From assembly GCA_001801485.1 (NCBI GenBank), contig MGXV01000006.1:1-64000 (forward strand): DNA of 64,000 nucleotides, written 5' to 3'. The stretch comes from Gammaproteobacteria bacterium RIFCSPHIGHO2_12_FULL_37_14 (GTDB taxonomy: Bacteria; Pseudomonadota; Gammaproteobacteria; DSM-16500). The translations under genes were made by a program, and so were the position numbers. Below the pieces are notes generated by a model. It worked only from the letters and a program-made list of their open reading frames with translations, did not search any database and was not told the origin of the DNA. Of this stretch, positions 45,420 to 55,326 are shown piece after piece (position 1 is the stretch's first letter; the number at the start of each line of letters is the position of its first letter).

Positions 45420-45462
45420 GAAGAAGAAAGATTGTTTGAACTCATGTCAGGAATAGGTACTT

Positions 45463-45873
45463 CTAAATTTCCTTGTTCATTGTTGCTTGAGCTTCTAAAT
45501 CAAGACCATTGAAAACGATAGGTGTAGCAATAATGCTGACTCTATTATCGTAAGGTAAGGTGACCGATACAGTAATCGGTGTTCCGCGTTCCACTGTAGA
45601 TGGTTCAGGTGTTGTGACGACGACTAACCCATCAGTTGAAGCGACCATGTTATCCATATAAGATCTAACACTGGCTTCGATGGTATCAGAGCTAGCTTCC
45701 TGGGTGACGGCCATACGAGCCCCTAAGCGAGAGGCATCGACTAAAGCATTTTGAATGTAAAGTGCCCAGCCAATTTCTAGGCTTCCCATGACTAATAGCA
45801 TGAAAGTAGGAATAACCAAGGCAAATTCTAATGCTGCTGAGCCTCTGTTTGTTTTGAGACTAGTAAAAAACAT
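45463..45873 (-). CDS. TadE-like pseudopilin
   Basis: A 136-residue protein with the TadE signature RGSAALEFALVIPTFMLLVMGSLEIGWALYIQNALVDASRLGARMAV; the Glu in ALEFALV follows the prepilin-peptidase site. TadE proteins are processed and help Flp pilus assembly. It is on the minus strand between tadG and cpaB, so it has its own promoter. GAGGAT lies 8 nt before the ATG. Confidence 0.88.
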   Translation of the reverse strand: MFFTSLKTNRGSAALEFALVIPTFMLLVMGSLEIGWALYIQNALVDASRLGARMAVTQEASSDTIEASVRSYMDNMVASTDGLVVVTTPEPSTVERGTPITVSVTLPYDNRVSIIATPIVFNGLDLEAQATMNKEI

Positions 45874-46040
45874 GCTATTATCCTCGTATATATATCTTAA
45901 GTTTAGCAGTGAATCGATAAAAAAAATCCCTTTAAATTCATAGGGTTTGAATCAAGAAAAGAAAATATTTCCGAAAGGTACGATAAAAACGGCAGCAGGG
46001 GCATCACGAGTTACAAGGATTGGAATGTTAAGGAAATAGC

Positions 46041-46820
46041 ATGAATCAACGGACAATGTATATATTAGGTGCCTTAATCCTTGCCATTATTGTTACCTTA
46101 GTTATTTTCAAGCAAAAAAAAACCAAAACCACCTCAACAAGAGCGACTGTTAGCATATTATTTGCTACTAAAGACATCAGCGCAGGAAAAGCATTACAAG
46201 CCGGAGATTTTGATTGGCGAGCTTTATCTAAAAATGATGTGCTATCGCCAGATTTAATTGTTAAAGGATCTCGTCGCGATCAAGATCTTATCGGTTCGAA
46301 AATTTTAATTCCACTCATTGCTGATCAGCCCATTAAAAGTAATATGATTGTAGCGAAGGGCGTGTTAAGCCCTTTAGCCAGCATTCTTAAGCCTGGCATG
46401 CGTGCTTTTACCGTTGATATTAGCGTAGCCTCGGCACTCGCTGGGTTGATTAAGCCAGGTGATATTGTCGATATTATTTTAACTTATAAAAAGTCAGTCA
46501 CGGGCAGAGAACCTGTTACCCTGACGGATACCATCATTCATAATGTTCATGTGATCGCGGTGGATGATCGCATTCTCTACTTAAAACCAGATGAAGTAAA
46601 AAGCGATAGAGCTTCACAACGTAGTACCGTTAAACACATTACATTAGAACTCATGCCTAAACAGGCAGAAGCGTTAGCTACCGCAAAAGCAATGGGAACG
46701 ATTTCGTTAAGTTTAACGGTGCCCACTGATTTACAACAACCAATCGAAGCAGAAGGCGAGAACGCTGAAGAACAAACTGGAATTTCTTTATACCATGGTG
46801 AAAAAGTTGAAGAATATTAA
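46041..46820 (+). CDS. cpaB: Flp pilus assembly protein CpaB/RcpC
   Basis: A 259-residue protein: N-terminal span (about 7-25), a SAF domain (FATKDISAGKALQAGDFDWRALSK) and a C-terminal RcpC-like domain (LKPGMRAFTVDISVASALAGLIKPGDIVDII). CpaB is a periplasmic part of the Tad secretin complex. Followed directly by cpaC without spacing. AAGGAAA precedes the ATG. Confidence 0.92.
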   Translation: MNQRTMYILGALILAIIVTLVIFKQKKTKTTSTRATVSILFATKDISAGKALQAGDFDWRALSKNDVLSPDLIVKGSRRDQDLIGSKILIPLIADQPIKSNMIVAKGVLSPLASILKPGMRAFTVDISVASALAGLIKPGDIVDIILTYKKSVTGREPVTLTDTIIHNVHVIAVDDRILYLKPDEVKSDRASQRSTVKHITLELMPKQAEALATAKAMGTISLSLTVPTDLQQPIEAEGENAEEQTGISLYHGEKVEEY

Positions 46821-48152
46821 ATGGATCAACAATCTATGATGCGAAAAGCAATCGGTATTTTCTTGATAATTTTTGTTTCACTGTCATGTTTTTTAGCGAA
46901 GGCAGATTGGAATCAACGAAATTCTCGAATTCTTAATTTAGAATTATTAAAAGGTATGATCATCAACGTGGGTGGTGATATCGGTTCTGTTTTTATAGCC
47001 GACCCGAATATCGTTGATTATCACCTTAAATCTCCTGGCCTTTTGTATCTTTATGCAAAGAAAGCCGGGTCAACAACATTATATGTTGCCAATAAACAAG
47101 GTAAAATTAAATTTAAATATACTATTCGAGTGACGCAAAATGTTAGCGAGTTAGCTTCGATTATGAAAACTATTCTCCCTGGTGCGAGAATTAAAATATT
47201 ATCTTTAGGAGACAATATTGTTTTGCGTGGGACAGTCAGGTCAGCAGCTCAGGCGCAAGATGCAAAAGTATTAGTCGAGAAATACATGGGTGATCCCGCA
47301 AAAATATTAACTTTTTTACATGTGGAAGCACCAACGCAAGTCAATTTACGTGTACAAGTAGTAGAAATGTCGCGTGATGCAATTCGTGCGGTAGGAATAA
47401 ATTGGTCTGCTAATTTTACGACGCCTAATACAGTCTTTAATATTAATCCAGTTCTTATTCCTACCGATTTTGTGCAACAATCGGCTAATGCAGTTAGTTT
47501 AACTGGAAATCTGCTTAATCGAGGTAACTTTAATCTTAGCTCACTGATTCAATTGCTAGAACAAAATGGGTTAGTGACCGTCTTATCTGAGCCTAATCTC
47601 ACCGCACTTTCAGGCGAAAAAGCTTCGTTTTTAGTGGGTGGCGAATTTCCGATTCCAGTACCGCAGGGTGTTTCAGGAGCAGTCACCATCATATTTAAAA
47701 AATTTGGTGTATCGCTAGCATTTGTACCGACTATTTTGGAAGATGGAAAAATTAATCTTCAAGTGCGACCTGAAGTAAGCCAGTTGTCTGATCAGGGAGC
47801 AGTGATTATCAGTGGTTTTCAAGTACCTTCATTAACGACTCGACAAGCGCAAACGACAGTAGAATTAAGAAGTGGTCAGAGTTTTGCAATTGCTGGATTA
47901 TTGCAAAATAATGCGACTAAGCTCATCCAGCAATTTCCTGGAATGGGAAATATTCCTATTTTAGGAAGATTGTTCCGATCTGAAAGATTTAAACGTTCAG
48001 AAACAGAATTAGTGATTATTGTGACTCCTTATATTGTGCAACCAGGAGGCAATGACTCATTTCTCTATGCAACGGATAATGCGAATGCAGACATTACTGC
48101 TTCATATAGTCGCAAATCAGCTACACCAAATGTTGGATTTATTCTCGATTAA
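46821..48152 (+). CDS. cpaC: Tad pilus secretin CpaC/RcpA
   Basis: A 443-residue outer-membrane secretin. Signal peptide, BON-type periplasmic domain (VGGDIGSVFIADPNIVDYH, LLYLYAKKAGSTTLYV) and C-terminal secretin core (VEMSRDAIRAVGINWS, VTVLSEPNLTALSGEKASFLVGGEFPIP, IPILGRLFRS). Directly follows cpaB and precedes cpaD by 12 nt. Confidence 0.94.
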   Translation: MDQQSMMRKAIGIFLIIFVSLSCFLAKADWNQRNSRILNLELLKGMIINVGGDIGSVFIADPNIVDYHLKSPGLLYLYAKKAGSTTLYVANKQGKIKFKYTIRVTQNVSELASIMKTILPGARIKILSLGDNIVLRGTVRSAAQAQDAKVLVEKYMGDPAKILTFLHVEAPTQVNLRVQVVEMSRDAIRAVGINWSANFTTPNTVFNINPVLIPTDFVQQSANAVSLTGNLLNRGNFNLSSLIQLLEQNGLVTVLSEPNLTALSGEKASFLVGGEFPIPVPQGVSGAVTIIFKKFGVSLAFVPTILEDGKINLQVRPEVSQLSDQGAVIISGFQVPSLTTRQAQTTVELRSGQSFAIAGLLQNNATKLIQQFPGMGNIPILGRLFRSERFKRSETELVIIVTPYIVQPGGNDSFLYATDNANADITASYSRKSATPNVGFILD

Positions 48153-48164
48153 GGACATATCAGA

Positions 48165-48821
48165 ATGGTTTTTAATAGAATTTTTTTCACTATGATGATG
48201 TTAATGATGCTGGTTGGTTGTGCGGCAACAGAAGAAGTTTGGACTGGTCGAAATCAAAATCCTATTCAAGTCGTTTGTGGTCAATCGTGTAAGACTATTT
48301 ATTTTAGGAATAATTCAGCCTATTTATCACCAGAGCAACGTTATCGAATTAATGAATTCGTCTATCAATCAAAAAGACATCAACCTATTTTTATATCTTT
48401 ATGCAACACAAATCCTCCGAATTTAGCATTAAACAGCTATCGTCTTCGCTTAATTATCAGACAAGTTAAAAATCTTGGTTTTACTCCTGTTACGCTTAAG
48501 CCAACGTTACCTGAAGATTTATCTTCTAAAAATTGTGCTAATCTTGTAAGAGGAAAGTTAAAACTTTACGTGCAGAAATGTCCTAATAATACGATTACGC
48601 CAAGCGTTCATAATGTAGGTAGCGATTTTGGTTGTACGACGAATTATAATCTTGCACAAATGATTATTAATCCTTGGAATTTATTGGCGCGGCCAGGGGA
48701 CAATGGCACAGAGGGTGATCGAGTAGCAATAGGAATTAAAAACTATCGAACAGCAAAACCTGTTGATTTAAATACGGTAGGTAGTGATAGTGGTAGCAGT
48801 GCATCTGATTTAGCGCAATAA
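48165..48821 (+). CDS. CpaD-family pilus lipoprotein
   Basis: A 218-residue lipoprotein; lipobox LVGC (Cys about residue 19). The middle resembles CpaD: FISLCNTNPPNLALNSYRLRLIIRQVKNLG and the conserved C-terminal DFGCTTNYNLAQMIINPWNLLARPG. CpaD stabilises or targets the secretin in the outer membrane. Confidence 0.85.
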   Translation: MVFNRIFFTMMMLMMLVGCAATEEVWTGRNQNPIQVVCGQSCKTIYFRNNSAYLSPEQRYRINEFVYQSKRHQPIFISLCNTNPPNLALNSYRLRLIIRQVKNLGFTPVTLKPTLPEDLSSKNCANLVRGKLKLYVQKCPNNTITPSVHNVGSDFGCTTNYNLAQMIINPWNLLARPGDNGTEGDRVAIGIKNYRTAKPVDLNTVGSDSGSSASDLAQ

Positions 48822-48859
48822 AGTAAACTTGGGTAGATCACTCAAGCAGAGGTAATTAT

Positions 48860-50107
48860 ATGACTATGTCTGAAAATTCAGGTAGTTTATCCTCGATAGA
48901 AGCAGTGGGTAAAAGCCCTCGGTGGTTTGCTGTTGTTTCTGAAGAATCATTATATGAGTTATTCGGACAGATGGCATTAAAAGATAATTGTCCTCTGGCT
49001 TGCGTGCAAAAAGGTGATATAACAGCATTGCGAACCTTTTTATCTGAAGGCATGGAACCACAAGTCATCATTTTAGATTTATCTACTTCATCTAGTTTAC
49101 TCGATGATGCAAAACGAGCTCTCGCATTATCTACCGAAAATACTCGCTTGATTATCATTGGTAAAGATGATCATGTTTCAATTTTTCGAGAATTAAAACA
49201 TATAGGTGTTACCGATTATTTAATTTTACCAGCAACAGAAAAAGATATTCGCCATGCGCTAGATGAAGCTAGTCTTGTTCCCAGAGTGACAGCAGAATCG
49301 GCGGTTAAAAATGCTAGACCTTTTACGGCTGTTATTGGTGTGAGAGGTGGCGTGGGCGCTTCAACTATCGTAGTCAATTCTGCTTGGCTAACCTTTAATA
49401 AATTTAAGAAAAAAGTTTGCATTTTTGATCTTGATTTATATAACAGTACCGTTTGTATTTTATTAGATTTGATTCCTAATACGGGCTTAAATGATGCAGT
49501 GAGCGAGATTTCTCGCGTAGATGAAGTATTTTTAAAACGTGTGTTATTACAAAAAGAAGAAGGTTTTTCTGTTCTGACTGGGCAATTAGGCTTTGAACAT
49601 GAAATCAATTTTCCTGTCGATGCTGTTTCCATGCTAATGGATATTTTGCGCGACAGCTTTGAATATGTGTATCTTGATGTTCCTTTTTCTACTCTGCACA
49701 CACCTTTTACACAAACAATTTTAAGTACAGTAGATAATGTCATTATTGTGACGGATCTTACATTAGTCTCTGTACAAGCTCTATTACGCTTACGATCTTT
49801 TTTAGCTACTTTTTTCCCGCATTTACAAAGCAAAGTCATTGCTAATAATATTTTTCCAAATGGCGGAACAATTTCAAAAGAAATGCTAGAAAAATCAACT
49901 AATTTAACTTTACAAACCATTTTTCCATATTGTAAAGCAAATATATTAGAGGGAATTAATAGCGGAGAGCCATTTGTTAAAGCATATCCTTCACACGCCT
50001 ATACGAATCAATTGAATACTTTTATTACTTCGCTATATCCGCAGTTAAAACCAGTAGAACAAACTAAATCGTTTTCCTTTCAGAAGTGGTTGAGGTTGGG
50101 TAAATGA
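48860..50107 (+). CDS. tadZ: Tad pilus localisation ATPase TadZ/CpaE
   Basis: A 415-residue protein: an N-terminal receiver-like domain (about 15-140, with LRTFLSEGMEPQVIILDLSTSS) and a ParA/MinD-type ATPase with deviant Walker A GVRGGVGASTIVVNSAW near residue 155. TadZ places the pilus machine at one pole. A second ATG lies two codons downstream. The stop overlaps tadA by 4 bp (ATGA). Confidence 0.92.
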   Translation: MTMSENSGSLSSIEAVGKSPRWFAVVSEESLYELFGQMALKDNCPLACVQKGDITALRTFLSEGMEPQVIILDLSTSSSLLDDAKRALALSTENTRLIIIGKDDHVSIFRELKHIGVTDYLILPATEKDIRHALDEASLVPRVTAESAVKNARPFTAVIGVRGGVGASTIVVNSAWLTFNKFKKKVCIFDLDLYNSTVCILLDLIPNTGLNDAVSEISRVDEVFLKRVLLQKEEGFSVLTGQLGFEHEINFPVDAVSMLMDILRDSFEYVYLDVPFSTLHTPFTQTILSTVDNVIIVTDLTLVSVQALLRLRSFLATFFPHLQSKVIANNIFPNGGTISKEMLEKSTNLTLQTIFPYCKANILEGINSGEPFVKAYPSHAYTNQLNTFITSLYPQLKPVEQTKSFSFQKWLRLGK

Positions 50108-51636
50108 ATGGTACGGGAAAATTTGATCAATTAATCCGGCAAGTCATACAAACATTTGGGTTTATGGCGGAACCTGAACGATCAGATTATATTGCTATTT
50201 TAATTAGCGAGATGGTGCAGCAATTAGCTGATAAACAGCATCTAGAATTAAAAGAAGCAGAAAAACAAGAATTAATTAAACAGATCATTGCTGAAATATC
50301 TAGTTCTCGATCGCAATTAAGCTCGGAAATTTATTATCCAAAACCCACGCATAAACCTGGATATCCTGTTGTGAGTGCTGCATCAGAGGAGCGCGTTTAT
50401 AAAGCACTGTACCGTGTTCATGTGTCCGTTATGGATGCGATTGATATTAAAGAAGCATCCAGCATGTCTACTGATCGCTTGGTAGTCTATTTATCTCCCA
50501 TTATTAATCGAGTATTAGATGAATGTAATATTCAATTAAATAATATAGAGCAAACATTATTACAAAGCATGTTATTTGATGAGATAACAGGTTTTGGTCC
50601 GCTTGAACCCTTATTAGCAGATGAAACAATCACGGATATTTTAGTGAATGCCCCTAATAAAATATATGTAGAGCGTAGTGGTAAACTTCAACCTTGCAGT
50701 ATTCGTTTTCGTGATGCGGCACACTTATTGCATGTCATCAGCCGTATTGTGACAAAGATTGGTCGTCGTATTGATGAAACTACACCTTATGTCGATGCAA
50801 GATTGAAAGATGGTAGTCGTGTGAATGCCATTATTCCACCACTGGCATTAGATTCTCCCACACTATCGATACGAAAATTTAACAAACAATCCATTACCTT
50901 GGGAAAAATGGTTGCTCAAAAAAACTTATCTGCTGCTATGGCAGCGCTATTATCTATTGCTGTGCGATCACGTTTAAATATTGTAATTTCAGGCGGAACG
51001 GGTTCAGGAAAAACGACTTTGCTAAATGCGATGTCTCGAGCCATTCCTCACGATGAACGTATTGTGACAATTGAAGATTCAGCTGAATTACGTTTACAGC
51101 AGGATCATATTGTACGCTTGGAAACACGTCACGCTAATATTGAGGGATTAGGTGCCATTACCGAACGTGACCTAGTTAAGAATTCTTTACGAATGCGTCC
51201 CGATCGTATCATTGTTGGTGAGGTTCGTGGTCCTGAAGCATTCGATATGCTGCAAGCGATGAATACTGGTCATGATGGTTCGATGTGTACTATCCATGCC
51301 AATAAGCCAATCGAAGTACCAACGCGATTAGTCAATATGGTAACGATGGCAAATATAGGGATGTCGACAGAAAGCATCATTCAACAAGTAGCTTCTTCCA
51401 TCATTCTAATTGTACAAATTAATCGTATGCAAGATGGCAAACGTCGAGTGATTGCGATTTCCGAAATCGAAGAAGAAAACAAAAGCCTAAAACTGCGAAA
51501 TTTATTTGAATTTAAATATACGATGAAAGAAGGAACCACCGAAATTTCGGGTGAATTTGTTCCTGGCGTGAGACCATTATTTGTTGAGCGAGCTGCCCAA
51601 TTTGGTTTAGATAAAGCATTAGAAGAGGTTTACTAA
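50104..51636 (+). CDS. tadA: Tad pilus ATPase TadA/CpaF
   Basis: A 510-residue secretion ATPase of the CpaF family that powers pilus assembly and retraction. It has [35 protein letters not shown] before the core, Walker [15 protein letters not shown] near residue 300, Asp box [13 protein letters not shown] region and Walker [16 protein letters not shown]. It overlaps tadZ and abuts tadB. Confidence 0.96.
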   Translation: MNGTGKFDQLIRQVIQTFGFMAEPERSDYIAILISEMVQQLADKQHLELKEAEKQELIKQIIAEISSSRSQLSSEIYYPKPTHKPGYPVVSAASEERVYKALYRVHVSVMDAIDIKEASSMSTDRLVVYLSPIINRVLDECNIQLNNIEQTLLQSMLFDEITGFGPLEPLLADETITDILVNAPNKIYVERSGKLQPCSIRFRDAAHLLHVISRIVTKIGRRIDETTPYVDARLKDGSRVNAIIPPLALDSPTLSIRKFNKQSITLGKMVAQKNLSAAMAALLSIAVRSRLNIVISGGTGSGKTTLLNAMSRAIPHDERIVTIEDSAELRLQQDHIVRLETRHANIEGLGAITERDLVKNSLRMRPDRIIVGEVRGPEAFDMLQAMNTGHDGSMCTIHANKPIEVPTRLVNMVTMANIGMSTESIIQQVASSIILIVQINRMQDGKRRVIAISEIEEENKSLKLRNLFEFKYTMKEGTTEISGEFVPGVRPLFVERAAQFGLDKALEEVY

Positions 51637-52536
51637 TTGGACATCAATTTTATTATCGTTTTATTGATGATTTTTTTATTGATAGTTGGTCCATTTATCG
51701 GCATCATGCATCTACGAGATAAGGCTAGAAATCAGCAATTAGCGTATCGTTTAAATACTATCAACAGAGTCAGAGCAACTCCTCAAAATAATAAAATTCC
51801 AATAATAAAAAAACAAGATAATGCCTCATGGATAATATTGCGTAATATTATTTTATTTTTTATTATTCCCATCCCCGCTTTATTTATGATCTTGCTAAAC
51901 GATTCAATTTTTTTTATGTTTGTCCAAGTCAGTATTTATTTTGGAATTATTTTTGTAATTTATTTTAGTATTATTAAAATTCGTGAAAATAATTATAAGA
52001 AGGCATTTAATGATGAATTTCCAAATGCGATTGATCAAGTCATTCGTAATTTGCGAGCAGGAAGAACAATTATTGATTCCATTAAAACGGCTGGTGAAGA
52101 CATCAAAGGTCCGGTATCAGAACAATTCCGATCGATTGTTGATCAAGTTGGATTGGGCAAAGATTTTATTCTGGTAATTAATGACCTTTCAGCGCAATTA
52201 AACATTCCTGAGTTTACTTTTTTTGGTATTGTTCTTTCGGTGCAGCAGGAAACTGGTGGAAATATTATTAAAACACTGAGCAGCTTAGTAACGATGTTAA
52301 GGGGTCGTCATCTCATGCGTTTAAAAGTTAAAGCGCTTTCATCAGAAGGTATTATGAGCGCTATTGTTATGGGAGGCTTACCATTTGTTGCTGCCGGAGT
52401 TATTTATTTAATCAGACCAGATTATTTCGACGTTTTATTTATTACCTCAGCGGGGCAAAAAATGCTAATTATTAGTATTTTGTGTGAACTGATAGGGTGT
52501 ATTGTCATTCTTCGCACCTTACATATAGAGGTATAA
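51637..52536 (+). CDS. tadB: Tad pilus platform protein TadB
   Basis: A 299-residue membrane protein with a T2SSF domain: FNDEFPNAIDQVIRNLRAGRTIIDSI and VQQETGGNIIKTLSSLVTMLRGRHLMRLKVKALSSEGIMSAIV. Spans near residues 4-22, 70-110 and at the C terminus. The start is TTG immediately after the tadA stop. Forms the platform with TadC. Confidence 0.92.
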   Translation: MDINFIIVLLMIFLLIVGPFIGIMHLRDKARNQQLAYRLNTINRVRATPQNNKIPIIKKQDNASWIILRNIILFFIIPIPALFMILLNDSIFFMFVQVSIYFGIIFVIYFSIIKIRENNYKKAFNDEFPNAIDQVIRNLRAGRTIIDSIKTAGEDIKGPVSEQFRSIVDQVGLGKDFILVINDLSAQLNIPEFTFFGIVLSVQQETGGNIIKTLSSLVTMLRGRHLMRLKVKALSSEGIMSAIVMGGLPFVAAGVIYLIRPDYFDVLFITSAGQKMLIISILCELIGCIVILRTLHIEV

Positions 52537-52547
52537 GAGGCAATGAG

Positions 52548-53498
52548 ATGAATAGTGTTTTTGCTTTTATTTTAGTGATGTTGATCACAAGCGTATTTGT
52601 TGTTATTTATTACTCCGTCAGGCGTTATCTTACTTTAAAACAACGTGTTGATAAAATGGCTTCAACTTACATAACAAATATTAGTGAAGAAGAAGCAATT
52701 CAAAAACAAGAAGACTTTAGGAAACATTTTTTATCGAGCGTTATTCGTACTTTGCATCGATTTCGTATTGTAAGCTATGATACGACCAAAACTCATGCTA
52801 AAAAATTAGCGAATGCAGGTTGGATATCAAAAAATTCTTTAGTAATTTTTGTTAGCATTCAATTGCTAGTCTTTTTTGTTGCTTTTTTATGGGCGTTAAT
52901 ATTAGTGATGTTTGTTCCGTGGTTTGCTACTAAATCATTTGTCTTTAAAGGTATTGTTGTGATTGTTTTGATGTGGATAGGTTATCGTTTACCCGAAATA
53001 TATTTAAGTAAAGCAACTAATCGTTATCGACGCAAGTTACGCCGATCATTTTTAGATTTTTTAGATCTTTTTTTAATTTGTGTTGAAGCTGGTTTTAGTA
53101 ACGACAAAGCACTGGCGCGAGTATGCAAAGAGTTAAAGCAATTACATCCGGAATTTATGGAACAAGTTAATCTTCTGATTACTGAACTACGAATTTTACC
53201 GCAACGTAAGGTAGCATGGGAAAACTTTGCTGAACGCACTGGTATAGAGGAGACCAAAGTAATTGCCCAAATTATCAATCAAAGTGAGCAACTGGGAAGT
53301 TCTATTAGTCAGACATTACGAGCACAAGCCGATATGTTTCGTGGTGAGAAATTATCTTTTATTGAGCAAAAGGCGATGCGTTTGCCTACTTTATTGACGT
53401 TACCATTAGTTGTTTTTATTTTACCCGCTTTATTGATCATACTTTTAGGACCAACAATCTTATCAATCATTGATACGTTTAGAGGTTTAAAACAATAG
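52548..53498 (+). CDS. tadC: Tad pilus platform protein TadC
   Basis: A 316-residue T2SSF-domain membrane protein (RRKLRRSFLDFLDLFLICVEAGFSNDKALARV, QSEQLGSSISQTLRAQADMFR). ATG 52548 with AGAGG 8 nt upstream is preferred over the longer frame that overlaps tadB. Follows tadB by 11 nt. Confidence 0.92.
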   Translation: MNSVFAFILVMLITSVFVVIYYSVRRYLTLKQRVDKMASTYITNISEEEAIQKQEDFRKHFLSSVIRTLHRFRIVSYDTTKTHAKKLANAGWISKNSLVIFVSIQLLVFFVAFLWALILVMFVPWFATKSFVFKGIVVIVLMWIGYRLPEIYLSKATNRYRRKLRRSFLDFLDLFLICVEAGFSNDKALARVCKELKQLHPEFMEQVNLLITELRILPQRKVAWENFAERTGIEETKVIAQIINQSEQLGSSISQTLRAQADMFRGEKLSFIEQKAMRLPTLLTLPLVVFILPALLIILLGPTILSIIDTFRGLKQ

Positions 53499-53515
53499 TA
53501 TAAAAGGAAATTTTC

Positions 53516-54265
53516 ATGCTTCGCTTAGTAATTCTGTTTTTATTTATCGCAGTGAATAGTTGTACGACAACGCCGCCTGCTACACAATCACCTACCATGT
53601 ATGCAGGTTTGGGTGATATGTATGCTCAAGCTAATCATTTCGCTGAGGCAGAAAATTATTATGCTAAAGCACATATACTTGAACCTAATAAGGTAGATAT
53701 CTCATTTAAATTAGCAGATACACAAATTCAACAAGATAAATTTGATCGTGCGACAGAAACCTATCAACAAGTTTTATCGGCTAATCCGGAAAATCATAAA
53801 GCTCGCTATCGTTTAGCTCGCGTACAAATGTTGCGGGGTGAATTAGTAGCTGCTTTATCTCAGTATCAATTACTGTTAAAAGTAAATAAACAAGATCCTC
53901 AAGCTCTAAATGGGTTGGGTGTTTTATTAGATAATCTTTCACAATTTAGTTTTGCCAAGAGTTGTTATCAACATGGATTAATGCATGCTGCTAAAGATTA
54001 TGCATTGTTGAATAATTTAGGTGTTTCTTATGCTCTCAGTGGAAATCTTGTACAAGCAAAATTATTGCTGGATCAGTCAGGAAATCAGGCAGTGACTTCT
54101 CGTCCTAAAGATAATCTTATCCTGATTAATTATTATTTCGCTAAAATTAAAGATCCCACTGAACGGCAACATCTTTTGAAAAAGTCATTATTATTGAAAA
54201 ATGTTTCTTCTACACAGGATTTAGTTAATCATGCAATTTTTGCTGCTAAACAATGGTGTGCTTGA
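53516..54265 (+). CDS. tadD: TPR lipoprotein TadD
   Basis: A 249-residue lipoprotein with lipobox VNSC (Cys about residue 16) and four to five TPR units, for example AEAENYYAKAHILEPNKVDISFKLADTQIQ and NALGVLL-type repeats. TadD is a pilotin-like helper of the secretin. Last gene of the plus-strand operon; the palindromic repeat after it may act as terminator. Confidence 0.9.
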   Translation: MLRLVILFLFIAVNSCTTTPPATQSPTMYAGLGDMYAQANHFAEAENYYAKAHILEPNKVDISFKLADTQIQQDKFDRATETYQQVLSANPENHKARYRLARVQMLRGELVAALSQYQLLLKVNKQDPQALNGLGVLLDNLSQFSFAKSCYQHGLMHAAKDYALLNNLGVSYALSGNLVQAKLLLDQSGNQAVTSRPKDNLILINYYFAKIKDPTERQHLLKKSLLLKNVSSTQDLVNHAIFAAKQWCA

Positions 54266-54277
54266 ATTGATTGAATC

Positions 54278-54413
54278 TAGGGTTATTTTTGCAAAAAAAT
54301 ACGTGATTGTCATCCTGAGCACTGTTTTTTAGTGCGAAGGATCTCGTTTTTTTAAACAAATCGAGATCCTTCGTTGCAAAAAAACACTCCTCAGGTTGAC
54401 AACCCTGAGGAGT
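54278..54413. repeat. Dispersed intergenic palindromic repeat, copy 2
   Basis: About 136 bp matching 16254-16385, 13 bp after the tadD stop. Here the central hairpin is perfect: CGAAGGATCTCG and CGAGATCCTTCG around TTTTTTTAAACAAAT. The outer boxes are GTCATCCTGAG and CTCAGGTTGAC. In addition GCACT/AGTGC forms a small hairpin at the left. The gap to the pilin gene (54414-54574) is AT-rich and shows nothing more. Confidence 0.85.
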
Positions 54414-54574
54414 CAAAATAAAACTAAATAAAACTAAAAACTAACACAAAACAATATCAAACCTTTTTTCTAAAACTTTTTCTAAAACTAACTAAGCACT
54501 CCTTCTTTTTCTTTTATCAATCCTTTCATACAAAGACCCGGGATCTTATTTAAATTTACTGTAGCTGTAGCACT

Positions 54575-54748
54575 TTAACCTACAGCATCTATGTCGCCAC
54601 CTACTCGACCAAGAAATTCAGTGATATCTGTGGCCAATAAGGTTAATGATCCCATTACGACAAGTGCGACTAACGCGATCACTAAGGCATATTCTACTGC
54701 TGATGCGCCTTGTTGACGTCGCAAGGAGCGATGTTTAATGGTAGTCAT
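54575..54748 (-). CDS. flp: Flp-type pilin 1
   Basis: A 57-residue pilin translated by me. It starts MTTIKHRSLRRQQG and has the Flp processing site G|ASAVEYALVIALVALVV (Glu +5, Tyr +6), then a C-terminal tail ITEFLGRVGGDIDAVG. This is the major subunit class of Tad pili. GGAGGAAGG precedes the ATG. A sigma-S-like promoter is 40 bp upstream. It is transcribed against the Tad operon. Confidence 0.92.
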   Translation of the reverse strand: MTTIKHRSLRRQQGASAVEYALVIALVALVVMGSLTLLATDITEFLGRVGGDIDAVG

Positions 54749-54790
54749 GATTACCTTCCTCCAATTTTTGTTTAAAAAATAATCAACATA

Positions 54791-54801
54791 TTAAGCATAG
54801 C
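54791..54801 (-). promoter_or_regulatory. Sigma-S-like -10 element of flp pilin 1
   Basis: Minus strand GCTATGCTTAA, an exact match to the RpoS extended -10 consensus KCTAYRCTTAA. The start of transcription would lie near 54786, giving a leader of about 37 nt. No clear -35 is seen, which is usual for sigma-S promoters; a T-rich stretch precedes it. Confidence 0.6.
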
Positions 54802-54892
54802 ACAAGATAAAAAAAACGAAGGCAAAGAAGATTAAAAGATATAACTATATGAATCAATTACATTATAAATATGAAAGTTCTATAGCCTGGAG

Positions 54893-55084
54893 TCATCCGC
54901 CTGCAGGATCACCACTGCCAATATTATCTATTCCGCCGCCAACTCTAGTAAAAAACTCAGTAATATCAGTGGCTAATAAACTAATGCCACCCATCACAGC
55001 TAAAGCTACTAATACAATCGCCATAGCATATTCAATAGCGGAGGCACCAAATTGAGTTCGTAATGGACGAGTCTTCATCATCAT
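54893..55084 (-). CDS. Flp-type pilin 2
   Basis: A 63-residue pilin. It starts MMMKTRPLRTQFG, with G|ASAIEYAMAIVLVALAVMGG and the C-terminal ITEFFTRVGGGIDNIG. It is about half identical to pilin 1. The start is the first of three consecutive ATG; the open frame extends nine codons further. It has its own copy of the sigma-S-like motif. Two flp genes are common in Tad loci, often with one dominant. Confidence 0.9.
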   Translation of the reverse strand: MMMKTRPLRTQFGASAIEYAMAIVLVALAVMGGISLLATDITEFFTRVGGGIDNIGSGDPAGG

Positions 55085-55108
55085 TGCAATCTCTGTCAAG
55101 TATTCATA

Positions 55109-55119
55109 CAAAGCATAGC
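55109..55119 (-). promoter_or_regulatory. Sigma-S-like -10 element of flp pilin 2
   Basis: Minus strand GCTATGCTTTG, 9 of 11 matches to KCTAYRCTTAA and identical with the pilin 1 element over GCTATGCTT. The start site would lie near 55104 with a leader of about 20 nt. Confidence 0.55.
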
Positions 55120-55326
55120 TTATAAATATAAAAAAGAACAGATTGGGTTTTGTAAGTCAATGAATAAATTGAATTTATGTAGCAAGAGAAGAAAAACAAA
55201 GCTTCCAAATAAGAAAAAGAGCAAGTAGTTTTAAAAGAATAATAAGGGTTATTTCTTTACGGAAAGTGTTCCCTAGAAAAAAAGGTTGAATAATTTGCAA
55301 TCGGGTTGTTATCCAGCGCAGCATCA

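Noticed and set aside
54849..55055. 68-residue plus-strand ORF opposite the second flp gene
   Set aside because: It is the antisense shadow of the pilin frame, which has the Flp cleavage motif and start signals.
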